37,569 nt of DNA. Source: Pseudoprimorskyibacter sp. Its GTDB lineage: Bacteria > Pseudomonadota > Alphaproteobacteria > Rhodobacterales > Rhodobacteraceae. The stretch is from NCBI GenBank assembly GCA_029251265.1, contig JAQXDR010000127.1, positions 1 to 37,569 of the forward strand, in the 5' to 3' direction. Shown here piece after piece: positions 1 through 7,928 of this stretch. Under the pieces are notes generated by a model. It did no database searches, was not told where the DNA came from, and saw only the letters and a program-made list of their open reading frames with translations. Position 1 is the first letter of the stretch. Each line of letters starts with the position of its first letter. Made by a program: the position numbers and the translations under genes.

Positions 1-75
1 TGGAGCGGGCGAGGCGATTCGAACGCCCGACCCTAACCTTGGCAAGGTTATGCTCTACCCCTGAGCTACGCCCGC
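1..75 (-). tRNA. tRNA-Gly (anticodon GCC)
   Basis: On the minus strand the sequence folds as a complete cloverleaf. A 7-bp acceptor stem GCGGGCG/CGCCCGC closes it, the D-arm holds TAGCTCAGGGGTAGAGCA, the anticodon loop is TTGCCAA with anticodon GCC, and the T-arm carries GTTCGAATC. The discriminator base is followed by an encoded CCA, so the 3' end lies at the first base of the window. The GCC anticodon reads GGC and GGU glycine codons. Any terminator or co-transcribed tRNA would lie left of the window. Confidence 0.97.
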
Positions 76-441
76 TTGCACTTGAACACCGTCCAAATAG
101 CGTTGCTGGGAATGGGTCGCAAGAGGAAAATTGCCTAAGATGATGCAAAAATGTACAAGTCTTTGCAGATGGATATATTTTGGAATTGGATGACGCGTTT
201 GTCGCGGTCATTTGAGAGATGTCTTGCGGTAAACCGATAACACTGCCCAAGTCGATTACACCGTTCAGTCCGGTGTGGGATGCCAAGGTAATGTCACATG
301 CGATCTCTGCGTCTCCATACGTCTTTTTGCACCTCAAAACGCATTGGCAACGCATATGGTCTGCCTTGCCACAACAGGCCGAGTGTGTGGAAAGACTTAG
401 TAGTCGTTTTCCTATGCACTTACATCAAAGGGCACATGTAG
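76..441. other. Intergenic stretch with no recognisable gene
   Basis: This stretch separates the tRNA from the 3' end of metF. The first 50 bases hold the tRNA promoter. A plus-strand frame from 219 runs on into metF antisense, but its protein resembles nothing I know and its start has no convincing ribosome binding site. A short inverted repeat ACACCG-N7-CGGTGT lies inside it, too weak to call. I see no terminator for metF and nothing else I can support. Confidence 0.5.
94..122 (-). promoter_or_regulatory. Putative promoter of tRNA-Gly
   Basis: Reading the minus strand toward the tRNA, a TTGCGA hexamer (117-122) and a TATTTG hexamer (94-99) are separated by 17 bases. The tRNA 5' end follows 18 bases after the second hexamer, a normal distance for a tRNA leader. 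The match to a sigma-70 promoter is only moderate and rests on inspection. Confidence 0.4.
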
Positions 442-1305
442 TCATGCAACATTTTGAAGATCTGCGCGTTGTGGCACACCTAGGGCAAGACAAACATCAC
501 GTGTCAGTTCTGCTTTGTTCAATGTATAAAAATGAAGGTGCTCTACGCCCTCGTCCATAAGGGTGCTGCATAGTTCGGTGCAGACAGCTGTCGCCAAAAG
601 ACGCTCGCGGCCGTCTCGTTGCGCTGTGGTGAATGCCTCTGACAGCCAGGTTGGGACGGTCATCCCACATCGCTTGGCGAAAGCCACTGCGCCGTTCCAA
701 TGTTCAATTGGCAGAATGCCGGGTGTTATGGGTTGCGAAATACCCGCCGCGGCACAAGCGTCCCGGAATCGTAAAAAGTGATCGGGCTCGAAGAAGAACT
801 GGGTCAGGGCCTCATCAGCGCCAGCATCAAATTTACGTTTCAAGTGTTCGATACACTGTGCGGGTGATGTGGCATCGGGGTGTGTATCGGGATAAGCACC
901 AACCCGAAGGGTCAAGTCTGACCGCTGTCGTAAACACGCAACCAATTCGATGGAACTCTCAAACCCATTATCCGTTGGTTTAAATCGTCCACCATCCGGT
1001 GCATCGCCTCGTAATACGACAAGGTCTCGAACTCCCGCCTCTGCCAGCGTATCAACACGCGCCAGTGTTTCACGCCGGGTTGCGTCCACGCAGGTCAAAT
1101 GTGCAGCTATAGGCAAGCTGGTTTTCTGGATCAGTGCTGACACAGCCTCATGCGTCAGATCACGCGTCGTACCACCTGCGCCGTATGTTACAGATACAAA
1201 ACGTGGGTTAAAGGGCGCCAACCTTTGTACCGCGTCCCAAAGCCGGAATGACGCCTCAATCGAACGAGGTGGGAAAAATTCAAATGAAACGCGGGGAATT
1301 TGCAT
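442..1305 (-). CDS. metF: Methylenetetrahydrofolate reductase (MetF)
   Basis: A 287-residue protein of the MTHFR family, which reduces 5,10-methylene-THF to 5-methyl-THF using FAD and supplies the methyl group for methionine synthesis in the cytoplasm. Family marks are SFEFFPPRS near the N-terminus (the catalytic Glu region), FVSVTYGAGG, AHLTCV, LRGDAP at the flavin site, and the TQFFF strand later in the barrel. I chose the ATG at 1303-1305 because AAGGACG lies about ten bases upstream and the protein then begins directly with the conserved strand; a longer frame to 1380 would run into the metR leader. The length fits bacterial MetF. It is divergent from metR, which suggests activation by MetR and homocysteine, as known for methionine genes in enterobacteria. 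Assignment is firm; the control is inferred. Confidence 0.95.
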   Translation of the reverse strand: MQIPRVSFEFFPPRSIEASFRLWDAVQRLAPFNPRFVSVTYGAGGTTRDLTHEAVSALIQKTSLPIAAHLTCVDATRRETLARVDTLAEAGVRDLVVLRGDAPDGGRFKPTDNGFESSIELVACLRQRSDLTLRVGAYPDTHPDATSPAQCIEHLKRKFDAGADEALTQFFFEPDHFLRFRDACAAAGISQPITPGILPIEHWNGAVAFAKRCGMTVPTWLSEAFTTAQRDGRERLLATAVCTELCSTLMDEGVEHLHFYTLNKAELTRDVCLALGVPQRADLQNVA

Positions 1306-1357
1306 AGGTCTATCGTCCTTTTTCACTATTGCAGCCCTTGTTACACAGATCTGTTTG

Positions 1358-1370
1358 TGAGACAATTTCA
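1358..1370. promoter_or_regulatory. Candidate MetR binding site in the metF-metR intergenic region
   Basis: TGAG-N5-TTCA differs by one base from the enterobacterial MetR consensus TGAA-N5-TTCA and satisfies the general LysR box T-N11-A. It lies between the two divergent starts, 53 bases from the metF ATG and 29 from the metR start, where a shared operator is expected. This is a sequence match only. Confidence 0.5.
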
Positions 1371-1398
1371 TAACTTTCAACTAAAACATGAGGTTCAT

Positions 1399-2304
1399 TT
1401 GCATTTAGAGTTTCGTCATCTGCGGACGGTTCAAGCCATTCATGAATGCGGTGGGCTGGCGCGTGCAGCTGATCAATTGAACATCACGCAGTCGGCCTTA
1501 AGTCACCAGATCAAAGGACTTGAGGAACAAACCGGCGTAGAATTGTTCGTGCGAAGGTCCAAGCCACTGCGCTTGTCAGCAGCCGGATTGCGGTTGTTGC
1601 GATTGGCGCAACAGGTTTTGCCGCAAGTTGCGGCAGTGGTGTCCGAGTTTCAGGGATTAAGAAATGGCACCAGTGGACGATTACACATCGCTATTGAATG
1701 CCATGCGTGTTTCGAGTGGCTTTTCCCAGTTCTTGAAGCGTTTCGTAAAACATGGCCAGATGTCGACGTAGATATCCGCCCGGGTCTGGCTTTTGATGCG
1801 CTGCCTGCATTACAGAAAGAAGAGGTAGATTTGGTTATTTCATCAGATCCCGAAGATCTAGATGGTGTCCAATTCACCCCCTTATTCGACTATAACCCCG
1901 TTTTTGTCGCCGCATCTGGGCATCCGCTATCGCAAAAATCATATGTTGAAGCCGAAGATTTCAGAGGACAGACCCTGATTACCTACCCAGTAGAACGGTC
2001 TAGGTTAGACGTTTTTAGTCAGCTCTTAATGCCCGCACGGGTGGAGCCTGCGAGAATAAGACAGGTTGAGCTGACGGCAGTGATTTTATTGCTCGTTGCG
2101 TCTTTACGCGGTGTGTCAGTGCTGCCGGATTGGGTCGTGCGAGAGGTCAAGTACAGCTCGGATTATATCACGCGGCCCCTAACGGCACACGGTATTACAC
2201 GGCGCCTCTTCGCGGCGACGCGGGACTCTGACGTTGTCAAACCCTATATTCAGGATGTGATCAAGCTGGCACAGGTCGAAGCAGCTAAACTGCGGGCCCA
2301 ATGA
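1399..2304 (+). CDS. metR: LysR-family regulator of methionine genes (MetR)
   Basis: A 301-residue LysR-type regulator. Residues 2-60 form the winged helix-turn-helix (HLEFRHLRTVQAI, then TQSALSHQIKGLE), followed by the substrate-binding domain. Several segments follow E. coli MetR closely: LFVRRSKPLR, IAIECHACFEWL, DLVISSD, YPVERSRLDV, and LPDWVV. MetR binds homocysteine and activates methionine genes such as metE, metF and metH. The start is probably the TTG at 1399: the protein then opens like MetR proteins, and GAGG sits about six bases upstream. The first in-frame ATG, at 1300, would overlap the metF start codon and add 33 residues unlike the family. Divergent from metF with a MetR-like box between. 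Identity is solid, the TTG start is inference. Confidence 0.92.
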   Translation: MHLEFRHLRTVQAIHECGGLARAADQLNITQSALSHQIKGLEEQTGVELFVRRSKPLRLSAAGLRLLRLAQQVLPQVAAVVSEFQGLRNGTSGRLHIAIECHACFEWLFPVLEAFRKTWPDVDVDIRPGLAFDALPALQKEEVDLVISSDPEDLDGVQFTPLFDYNPVFVAASGHPLSQKSYVEAEDFRGQTLITYPVERSRLDVFSQLLMPARVEPARIRQVELTAVILLLVASLRGVSVLPDWVVREVKYSSDYITRPLTAHGITRRLFAATRDSDVVKPYIQDVIKLAQVEAAKLRAQ

Positions 2305-2316
2305 AAAAGGGCCCGC
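2292..2316. terminator. GC-rich stem-loop between convergent metR and csp gene
   Basis: A perfect 8-bp inverted repeat GCGGGCCC / GGGCCCGC with a 9-base loop spans the metR stop codon. Neither strand is followed by a long U run, so it is not a textbook intrinsic terminator, but its place at the 3' ends of two convergent genes suggests a shared terminator or RNA end-protecting hairpin. Confidence 0.5.
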
Positions 2317-2329
2317 GAACAGACCGGAT

Positions 2330-2536
2330 TTACTCCGGCTTGATGTCTTCTGCCAAAGCACGGCCATCACGGCCTTCGCTTAGCTCGAAGCTGACTTTTT
2401 GATTGTCTGCCAGTCCGGTCAGGCCAGACCGTTCTACTGCTGAAATATGGACGAAAACGTCCTTGCCACCACCATCGGGTGCGATAAAGCCGTAGCCTTT
2501 GGTAGTGTTAAACCATTTCACGGTGCCTGTCGCCAT
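2330..2536 (-). CDS. cspA: Cold-shock domain protein
   Basis: A 68-residue single-domain cold-shock protein, an OB-fold that binds single-stranded RNA and DNA and melts RNA structure. The RNP1-like KGYGFI and RNP2-like VFVHIS motifs are both present, with the opening GTVKWFN. The length is typical for CspA-type proteins. AAGGAGA stands well placed before the ATG. About 200 bases separate it from the divergent gene at 2746, room for the long structured leader common in csp genes, though I could not identify a specific element. Several csp paralogues are usual in these bacteria, so the letter A is conventional only. Confidence 0.95.
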   Translation of the reverse strand: MATGTVKWFNTTKGYGFIAPDGGGKDVFVHISAVERSGLTGLADNQKVSFELSEGRDGRALAEDIKPE

Positions 2537-2745
2537 GACCGCGTCTCCTTCATAGTACCTAGAATTAAAAAATCAGAGATATGCCCTGACGGTTGCAGCC
2601 CATTGCATAGGAGGTCCATAAGGGAGCGTAACATTGCCCCTCGACCTCATCCAACGAACTTCATGAGTACATGTCGGTCCGTCGGGGCAAAAGGCAAGAC
2701 AAATAAGTCAGTTTTTTACTGTAAACATCAAAAGAAGGGATGAAA

Positions 2746-3069
2746 ATGGCTCCGATGGTTATTTATGGGATTGTAAACTGTGATAATTGTCGCAAAGCGC
2801 GCAAGGCTTTTCCTGAGGCTGGCTTTGTTGATGTCCGCGAGGATGGGCTGCCGGACACAGTCAGAGATGCGGCTTGGGCGCATTTTGGAACATCTTTGAT
2901 CAATACACGATCTACTACATGGCGTAATTTGGATGAAGTTACCCGTGCACACAATCCGTTAGATTTATTGGCCGCGCATCCCACGCTGATGAAGCGACCA
3001 CTGATAAAGGTGGCCGCGGAATTCTATTTGGGGTGGACGAAAGCAATTCAAGCAGATCTTGAGGTCTGA
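2746..3069 (+). CDS. ArsC/Spx-like thioredoxin-fold protein (YffB type)
   Basis: A 107-residue protein of the ArsC/Spx/YffB family, thioredoxin-fold proteins related to arsenate reductase. Near the N-terminus YGIVNCDNCRKARK carries the redox-type CxxC where family members place their active cysteine. Further on it has the usual NTRSTTWR and KRPLIK segments, the latter forming the end of the fold in this family. Arsenate reductase activity is not implied: the small YffB-like branch has no settled substrate, and there is no arsenic gene nearby. I prefer the ATG at 2746, since AGAAGGG abuts the earlier ATG at 2740 but stands six bases from 2746. Convergent with the buf operon. Confidence 0.85.
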   Translation: MAPMVIYGIVNCDNCRKARKAFPEAGFVDVREDGLPDTVRDAAWAHFGTSLINTRSTTWRNLDEVTRAHNPLDLLAAHPTLMKRPLIKVAAEFYLGWTKAIQADLEV

Positions 3070-3124
3070 AACTCTTATAGTTGCTCGCTCCATCCGTCAT
3101 CGGGTCTGTTACAGACTGGCCCTT

Positions 3125-3691
3125 TTAGGCGCTTTGGGTGCTTTTGCGGAGACGGCGCAGCAACAGATGGTCGAAAGACAAAGTGCCTGCGCCCTTAATG
3201 ACAAGCACGATTAAGACGAACACCCAATATGCCCTTTGATCCAAGATCAGGCTGTCGGCGGCTTTGTCAAACCAAGCGCCAAGCGCGCCATGGTCGATCG
3301 CGCCGTGTCCGTAAAGATCGGTCAAGCTTTGTACAATGATAAATCCGATCATCCCAAGCGCCGACAGTCGGGTGAATACCCCGGCCACGATCATCAGCGG
3401 CAGAATGAATTCGGCCCATGTGCCCGTCACCACAACCCCCCAATGGAACAGGCCGAGTTGCGAAATGTCATAGCTGATGGCTTCCATGGTTTTGGGAAAA
3501 ATCTGTGCATAGGCACCAAACGATGGAAACACAAAGCCAAGGGGCCCATCGCCCAGCTTGGTCAAACCCGAGACCCAGAAATATTGCAAAAGCGTCGCGG
3601 CAAAAACGAAGCGTGCCAGAATTGGCAACAGGACGTCTGCCTTGGCCATTTGCGCACCGATAGACGTGCTAAAAAGCATAAGTTTGTGCAT
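3125..3691 (-). CDS. DoxX-family membrane protein (last gene of buf operon)
   Basis: A 188-residue integral membrane protein of the DoxX family. About four hydrophobic segments can be read, around residues 22-42, 80-106 (with the family-like TGTWAEFILPLMIVAGVFTR region), 108-125 and 155-170. The stop codon of bufC and this start codon share a base (TAATG at 3689-3693), implying translational coupling. DoxX proteins often sit at the end of MNIO/bufferin operons; their exact role there is not settled, with redox or transport functions at the membrane proposed. It ends 56 bases from the convergent ArsC-like gene. The family call is firm and the role is taken from context. Confidence 0.88.
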   Translation of the reverse strand: MHKLMLFSTSIGAQMAKADVLLPILARFVFAATLLQYFWVSGLTKLGDGPLGFVFPSFGAYAQIFPKTMEAISYDISQLGLFHWGVVVTGTWAEFILPLMIVAGVFTRLSALGMIGFIIVQSLTDLYGHGAIDHGALGAWFDKAADSLILDQRAYWVFVLIVLVIKGAGTLSFDHLLLRRLRKSTQSA

Positions 3692-4440
3692 TACAGTGGA
3701 TCTTTCATAAGTATGTCGGCCAAGGCGTTTTGTGAGAGAAGCAAATGAAGGATTGGACCTAGATCGAAGGTTTCGTCTGTATTTTCAATTGCGGTTCCAA
3801 GCCGTGCGCCATTCATCATGGCTTTAACGAATTGTGCTTCGGCGGGTGTGAGTGGATGCGGTTCTGGATCAAACTCGGGACGCGTGATCAGCGCGGTTTG
3901 CGGGCTTGCTTGAGGTTTTGGACTGTCCGGTATGGTTGCAAAACGCCAGATAGACACGACAGGCCAAGCCGATATTACATGCCGCACTGATGGTGAAAAA
4001 GAAAATCCGACAGTCATCAAAGTGGCTTCGTTAAGCTCCGCCAGCCTTTGCGCGTCAAAAGCAGGCACATCTGCAGCATGATAGGAGTGTCTCATGGCCA
4101 AATCAATTCGCGCCACGTCGGCCAGATATCCCAGGTGCCCGAGGGGGGGGAATCCTGCTAGGAAATCTGGAAAACCATCCCCGTACTGCATCATCAACGG
4201 CGAATTGGGTGGATTGTCTCGAAGATACAGCCCGGCCACATGGTCAAAATTTTCAGCCCCTATCAGACTGTGTACAGCTGGAAAACCCTCCGCCAAAGCT
4301 GCACGAAGCGACACGGTTACATTATTTCTGTATATGTCAAACCGCCGCCCTGCGGGGCGATCCAGGCCGTCTGTCAGACCTTTTGGACAAGGCTGTGTTG
4401 CGTCCAGCAAGGCGCGACGCATATCTGCCTGCGCAATCAT
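3691..4440 (-). CDS. bufC: DUF2063 / BufC-HvfC partner protein of the MNIO enzyme
   Basis: A 249-residue protein with the N-terminal DUF2063 (HvfC/BufC) pattern. Family-typical segments are FDIYRNNV, ALAEGFPAV, LIGAENF, and YGDGFPDFL, followed by a less conserved C-terminal half. In characterised systems this protein binds the precursor peptide leader and works as an obligate partner of the MNIO oxidase. The start is the ATG at 4438-4440, which overlaps the bufB stop as ATGA; a longer frame to 4500 would begin inside bufB with a cysteine-rich stretch unlike the family and is rejected. It overlaps the DoxX gene by one base at the other end. This tight coupling supports a fixed enzyme-partner ratio. 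Confidence 0.9.
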   Translation of the reverse strand: MIAQADMRRALLDATQPCPKGLTDGLDRPAGRRFDIYRNNVTVSLRAALAEGFPAVHSLIGAENFDHVAGLYLRDNPPNSPLMMQYGDGFPDFLAGFPPLGHLGYLADVARIDLAMRHSYHAADVPAFDAQRLAELNEATLMTVGFSFSPSVRHVISAWPVVSIWRFATIPDSPKPQASPQTALITRPEFDPEPHPLTPAEAQFVKAMMNGARLGTAIENTDETFDLGPILHLLLSQNALADILMKDPL

Positions 4441-5312
4441 ACATGCACCCTTGCAAGCGCAGCATCTGCCCGAGCAGCCTCGCTTTCTAGTATGTCCCAA
4501 TCCGGTACATCGTTATCCCATTCCACCAAAAGCGGTTTTGGGCCAGTTTGTTGCAGTGCATAGTCCAAAAGCGTCCAAACGGGATCAGCAACTGTGCAGC
4601 CATGGCTGTCGATCAGCACAAGCCCGCCTTCGTCAGTGGTATCCTCATCATGACCCCCTAGGTGTATTTCTTCGACATGCCGGGTCGGGTAAGCGTCGAT
4701 GTAGGTTTGGGGCGAGAACCCGAGGTTGTTTGCGGACACAAATACGTTGTTCACATCCAATAACAAGCCACATCCACTGCGTCGGACCACTTCGGCAATA
4801 AAGTCCGGCTCGGACCAAGTGCTCTGTTCGAACGCCAGATAGCTTGACGGGTTTTCCAGCAGCATTTTGCAGCCGAGAGTGTGTTGCACCTCGTCTATAT
4901 GATCAACAATTCGGTCAAGGGTTGCGTTGGTGTAGGGCAGGGGGAGCAGATCATTCAGAAATTCAGCCCCATGCGTGGACCACGCTAAATGTTCGGAAAA
5001 ACTTGCCGGTGAAAGCCAGTTTATCAACTTTTGCAATCGTGACAAATGTTGTGGATCCAACCTGCCCTCACCACCTATGGACAAGCCGACCCCGTGGACC
5101 GAGATCGGGAACACCTCGCTCAGCGCGCGCATCTGTGCAAGCGGGCGTCCCCCGTCGCCCATATAATTTTCAGCGTGGACCTCAAGCCAGCGAACTGACC
5201 CGGCGTTTGCCATGATTTGCGCGAAATGTTGGGGCTTGTAGCCGACACCGGGGGCAAATGGCAGGGCTTTGGGTGTGTCAAACATGAACGAGGTCCAGCG
5301 TCTTTTCAGCAT
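4437..5312 (-). CDS. bufB: MNIO (DUF692) oxidase, BufB/HvfB-like
   Basis: A 291-residue TIM-barrel protein of the MNIO family (multinuclear non-heme iron oxidases, formerly DUF692), relatives of MbnB, TglH and HvfB. Motifs in order: GVGYKPQH near 22, EVHAENY near 44, SVHGVGLSIGG near 71, SEHLAW near 106, LLENPSSY near 151, LLLDVNNVFVSANN near 183, and EIHLGGH near 215; the His, Asp and Glu residues in these are the expected iron ligands. MNIOs with a DUF2063 partner convert cysteines of a precursor peptide, here presumably BufA, to thiooxazole-type rings. The start could be residue 1 or Met10 (ATG at 5283); neither has a strong ribosome site. Two stem-loops lie in the 125-base gap to bufA. 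Family assignment is firm. Confidence 0.92.
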   Translation of the reverse strand: MLKRRWTSFMFDTPKALPFAPGVGYKPQHFAQIMANAGSVRWLEVHAENYMGDGGRPLAQMRALSEVFPISVHGVGLSIGGEGRLDPQHLSRLQKLINWLSPASFSEHLAWSTHGAEFLNDLLPLPYTNATLDRIVDHIDEVQHTLGCKMLLENPSSYLAFEQSTWSEPDFIAEVVRRSGCGLLLDVNNVFVSANNLGFSPQTYIDAYPTRHVEEIHLGGHDEDTTDEGGLVLIDSHGCTVADPVWTLLDYALQQTGPKPLLVEWDNDVPDWDILESEAARADAALARVHV

Positions 5313-5437
5313 CTGTCAATCAAAATGTCCGGGCAGCAAATTTTGCGAACCGCCTGCCCGGACCTTGCCCCATCCGCGAGCAAGGGGCAAAGGGCGTCCT
5401 GCGTGTCTTGGGCCACATAGGACGCCAATCGGCAAGT
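5313..5437 (-). promoter_or_regulatory. Two stem-loops between bufA and bufB
   Basis: In this gap lie a perfect 10-bp inverted repeat GTCCGGGCAG / CTGCCCGGAC (5327-5336 and 5354-5363), with a further small GCAAA/TTTGC pairing inside its 17-base loop, and a 7-bp repeat TTGCCCC / GGGGCAA (5365-5371 and 5384-5390). On the minus-strand transcript the large hairpin is followed by ATTTTGATTG, so it could act as a leaky terminator or protect the bufA message. Either would keep precursor expression above enzyme expression. Confidence 0.6.
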
Positions 5438-5740
5438 TTAAGCAGGCAGATCGCGCTTCAGTTCCTCCAATGATCCCATCCGTGCGGCACCATCCGCCAT
5501 TTTGGGCAGGTCGATCGAGGTGCATGTGCCTGCGTCAACCAAAGTCCAAGCGTTGCCTTGATAATCTACGGTCGAGCTGCCCGCGCATGTGGTTCCTGCG
5601 CCAGCGGCGCAGTCGTTTTGACCGGCCAGCGAAACGCCATAGCATTTTTCTTTGGCTTGCGCTGTGGCAGCTGTTCCATGCGCGGCCAGAGATGCGGCAA
5701 CGGCGCCAACAATAGCGGCTGTCTTGAGAGTCTTGGACAT
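5438..5740 (-). CDS. bufA: DUF2282 bufferin-type precursor peptide
   Basis: A 100-residue secreted small protein. Residues 1-29 form a Sec signal peptide: a KTLK start, a hydrophobic run and an alanine-rich cleavage region near AATAQA. The mature part holds exactly four cysteines, at 33 (EKCYG), 44 (NDCAAG), 52 (TTCAG) and 73 (GTCTS), in the pattern of DUF2282 proteins, now called bufferins. In the described systems some of these cysteines are modified by the MNIO enzyme and the product binds copper in the periplasm. AAAGGA precedes the ATG. It is the first gene of the operon, followed by MNIO, DUF2063 and DoxX genes, which strongly supports the identity. The metal and the exact modification here are inferred. 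Confidence 0.92.
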   Translation of the reverse strand: MSKTLKTAAIVGAVAASLAAHGTAATAQAKEKCYGVSLAGQNDCAAGAGTTCAGSSTVDYQGNAWTLVDAGTCTSIDLPKMADGAARMGSLEELKRDLPA

Positions 5741-5773
5741 AGTGAAATCCTTTGATCGCGTTTTGTGTTTTTG

Positions 5774-5800
5774 TTTATATCACCGCCTTCCCGCGGTGAT
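5774..5800 (-). promoter_or_regulatory. Palindrome overlapping the likely bufA promoter
   Basis: ATCACCGC-N6-GCGGTGAT (5779-5800) is a perfect 8-bp inverted repeat 39 bases before the bufA ATG. On the minus strand its inner edge runs straight into TGATATAAA, an extended -10-like element (TATAAA, 5774-5779), while a clear -35 is lacking. A palindrome in the spacer of a promoter is the usual place for a repressor or a MerR-type activator. Which protein binds is unknown, and no regulator gene lies nearby. Confidence 0.5.
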
Positions 5801-5924
5801 AGATCCTAGGTGTGCGTTCGTGTCGCATATTTAAATTCACAGGTTAGTGAGGTGGCTGTGACTTTTTCGTGATCACCTGAGTTGCGCAGAAGTGGAAAAA
5901 TTAACCATCTGATAATCATATATA

Positions 5925-5959
5925 AAAAGGCATCCAAAGATTTTCTTTGAATGCCTTTT
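5925..5959 (-). terminator. Intrinsic terminator of thrS
   Basis: On the minus strand the RNA reads a 16-bp stem with one G-U pair (5925-5940 with 5944-5959), a 3-base loop and a U-rich end followed by UAUAU. It lies just beyond the thrS stop codon and separates thrS from the downstream buf operon, so buf must have its own promoter. Confidence 0.85.
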
Positions 5960-5981
5960 ATTGTTTGGATTTTGAAAATTT

Positions 5982-7928
5982 CTACAGCATGTCTGGCGGT
6001 GTCGCCTCTTTTGCCAGCGATAGGACCGTGTCCGCCATATCCACGACCTGCGTTGCTTTCTCACCAAGGCGTCTTATCGTCACCGTTTTGTCGGCCACTT
6101 CCCGATGTCCAATGGCCAAAATAACCGGCACTTTTCCAACCGAATGCTCGCGCACCTTGTAATTGATCTTTTCATTTCGCAGGTCCGCTTCGGCACGTAC
6201 CCCTTGCGCCAGCAGAGTGTTTACGATTTCGCGGACATAATCGTCGGCTTCTGAAACAATCGAGGCCACAACAACCTGTCGCGGGGCCAGCCAAAATGGC
6301 AATTTGCCTGCGTGTTCTTCTATCAGGATTCCAATAAACCGTTCAAAGCTTCCCAGAGTGGCACGGTGTAGCATGACAGGGCGGTGTTTTGCACCATCCG
6401 GGCCTATGTAATGCGACTCCAGTCGCTCGGGTAGAACAAAATCCACCTGCAGTGTGCCACACTGCCAGTCACGCCCGATCGCGTCGGTTAGGACGAATTC
6501 CAGCTTGGGGCCGTAAAACGCACCTTCGCCCGGGTTGAGCTCGAATGTACACCCTGCTGCCTCTGTGGCAGCCCTCAGCGCATGCTCTGATTTGTCCCAT
6601 ACGTCGTCCGATCCCGAGCGAAGCTCTGGGCGGTCAGAGAATTTGACTTTGAAATTTTGAAAGCCGAGATCAGTGTAGATGGTGCTGAGAAAGTCGATAA
6701 AGCGTTTTGTTTCCGCCTCGATCTGGTCTTCGCTGCAAAAAATATGGGCATCGTCCTGCGTAAATCCACGGACCCGCATGATGCCATGCAGGGCACCGGA
6801 TGGTTCATACCTGTTGCAAGAGCCGAATTCGGCCATCCGCAATGGAAGATCCCGATATGACTTCATGCCCTGATTGAAAATTTGAACGTGGCAGGGACAG
6901 TTCATTGGCTTCAGCGCATTGACAGCCTTTTCGCGGGCATGGTCTTCGTCAACTTCGACGATGAACATATGCTCTTGGTATTTGTCCCAGTGACCTGATG
7001 CCTCCCATAGCTTGCGATCAACGACCTGAGGGGTATTCACCTCGACGTAACCGCCGCGTTTTTGCTGGCGGCGCATGTAATCTTGTAAAGTGGTAAAGAT
7101 CGACCACCCATTGGGATGCCAAAAGATTTGACCGGGCGCTTCTTCTTGCATGTGAAAGAGGTCCATCTCGCGACCGAGTTTGCGATGATCGCGCTTGGCG
7201 GCTTCTTCCAACATGTTCAGATGTGCTTTGAGCTCGCCCTTGTTCTGAAACGCAACCCCATAGATGCGTTGCAGCATGGCACGGTTGCTGTCGCCGCGCC
7301 AATACGCGCCTGCGACGCTCATCAGTTTAAAGGCGTCCGCAGGCACCTGACCGGTATGCTGCAAATGTGGACCACGACATAAATCCTGCCAGTCACCATG
7401 CCAATACATGCGCAGTGGCTCGTCTCCGGGAATGCTGTTGATCAGCTCGACCTTGTAGGGCTCGCCCCGGTCCGTGTAATAATCAATCGCATCCTGACGG
7501 TCCCAGACCTCTGTCCGAACCGGGTCCCTCAGGGCGATGATCTCGCGCATTTTCTTTTCAATGGCGCCCAGATCTTCGGGCGTAAACGGCGCGGTCCGGT
7601 CGAAATCGTAATACCATCCGTTTTCGATGACCGGACCAATCGTGACCTTAACGTCCGGCCAAATGGCTTGAACCGCTCGCGCCATGATGTGGGCAAAGTC
7701 ATGGCGTATCAGTTCCAACGCCTGAGGCTTGTCCTGCAGGGTGTGAATAGCGATCTGGGCATTCGCGTCGATAGGCCATTGCAAATCCCAATGCGCGCCA
7801 TCCAAACTGGCGGAGATTGCTTTTTTGGCAAGAGATTTGGATATACTGGCAGCGACTTCGGCCGGTGTGATGCCGGGGTCGAAAGATTGTGTATTGCCAT
7901 CGGGAAAGGTTAGGGAAATCTGGCTCAT
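5982..7928 (-). CDS. thrS: Threonine--tRNA ligase
   Basis: A 648-residue class II aminoacyl-tRNA synthetase that charges tRNA-Thr. In order: an N-terminal TGS domain ([10 protein letters not shown] start), the second additional domain for editing ([10 protein letters not shown], then [14 protein letters not shown]), the catalytic core with NCPCHV (a zinc-binding Cys), motif 2 around [10 protein letters not shown] and [11 protein letters not shown], motif 3 in [11 protein letters not shown], and a C-terminal anticodon-binding domain. The length is standard. I chose the ATG at 7926-7928 because GAGGAG precedes it and the protein then opens with the TGS domain; the frame is open further upstream to 8336, but that extension is unlike ThrS. 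A good terminator follows the stop. Confidence 0.97.
   Translation of the reverse strand: MSQISLTFPDGNTQSFDPGITPAEVAASISKSLAKKAISASLDGAHWDLQWPIDANAQIAIHTLQDKPQALELIRHDFAHIMARAVQAIWPDVKVTIGPVIENGWYYDFDRTAPFTPEDLGAIEKKMREIIALRDPVRTEVWDRQDAIDYYTDRGEPYKVELINSIPGDEPLRMYWHGDWQDLCRGPHLQHTGQVPADAFKLMSVAGAYWRGDSNRAMLQRIYGVAFQNKGELKAHLNMLEEAAKRDHRKLGREMDLFHMQEEAPGQIFWHPNGWSIFTTLQDYMRRQQKRGGYVEVNTPQVVDRKLWEASGHWDKYQEHMFIVEVDEDHAREKAVNALKPMNCPCHVQIFNQGMKSYRDLPLRMAEFGSCNRYEPSGALHGIMRVRGFTQDDAHIFCSEDQIEAETKRFIDFLSTIYTDLGFQNFKVKFSDRPELRSGSDDVWDKSEHALRAATEAAGCTFELNPGEGAFYGPKLEFVLTDAIGRDWQCGTLQVDFVLPERLESHYIGPDGAKHRPVMLHRATLGSFERFIGILIEEHAGKLPFWLAPRQVVVASIVSEADDYVREIVNTLLAQGVRAEADLRNEKINYKVREHSVGKVPVILAIGHREVADKTVTIRRLGEKATQVVDMADTVLSLAKEATPPDML

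Noticed and set aside
219-560. Plus-strand frame of 113 codons overlapping the metF end
   Set aside because: It resembles no known family, has no good ribosome site and its last third is antisense to metF.
3104-3116. GTCTG-TTA-CAGAC as a terminator between the ArsC-like and DoxX genes
   Set aside because: Only five base pairs with no U run; too weak to list as a terminator.
4441-4500. Cysteine-rich N-terminal extension of BufC
   Set aside because: It lies inside bufB in another frame; the ATGA overlap at 4437-4440 is the better start. The cysteines looked like a metal-binding peptide but are an artefact.
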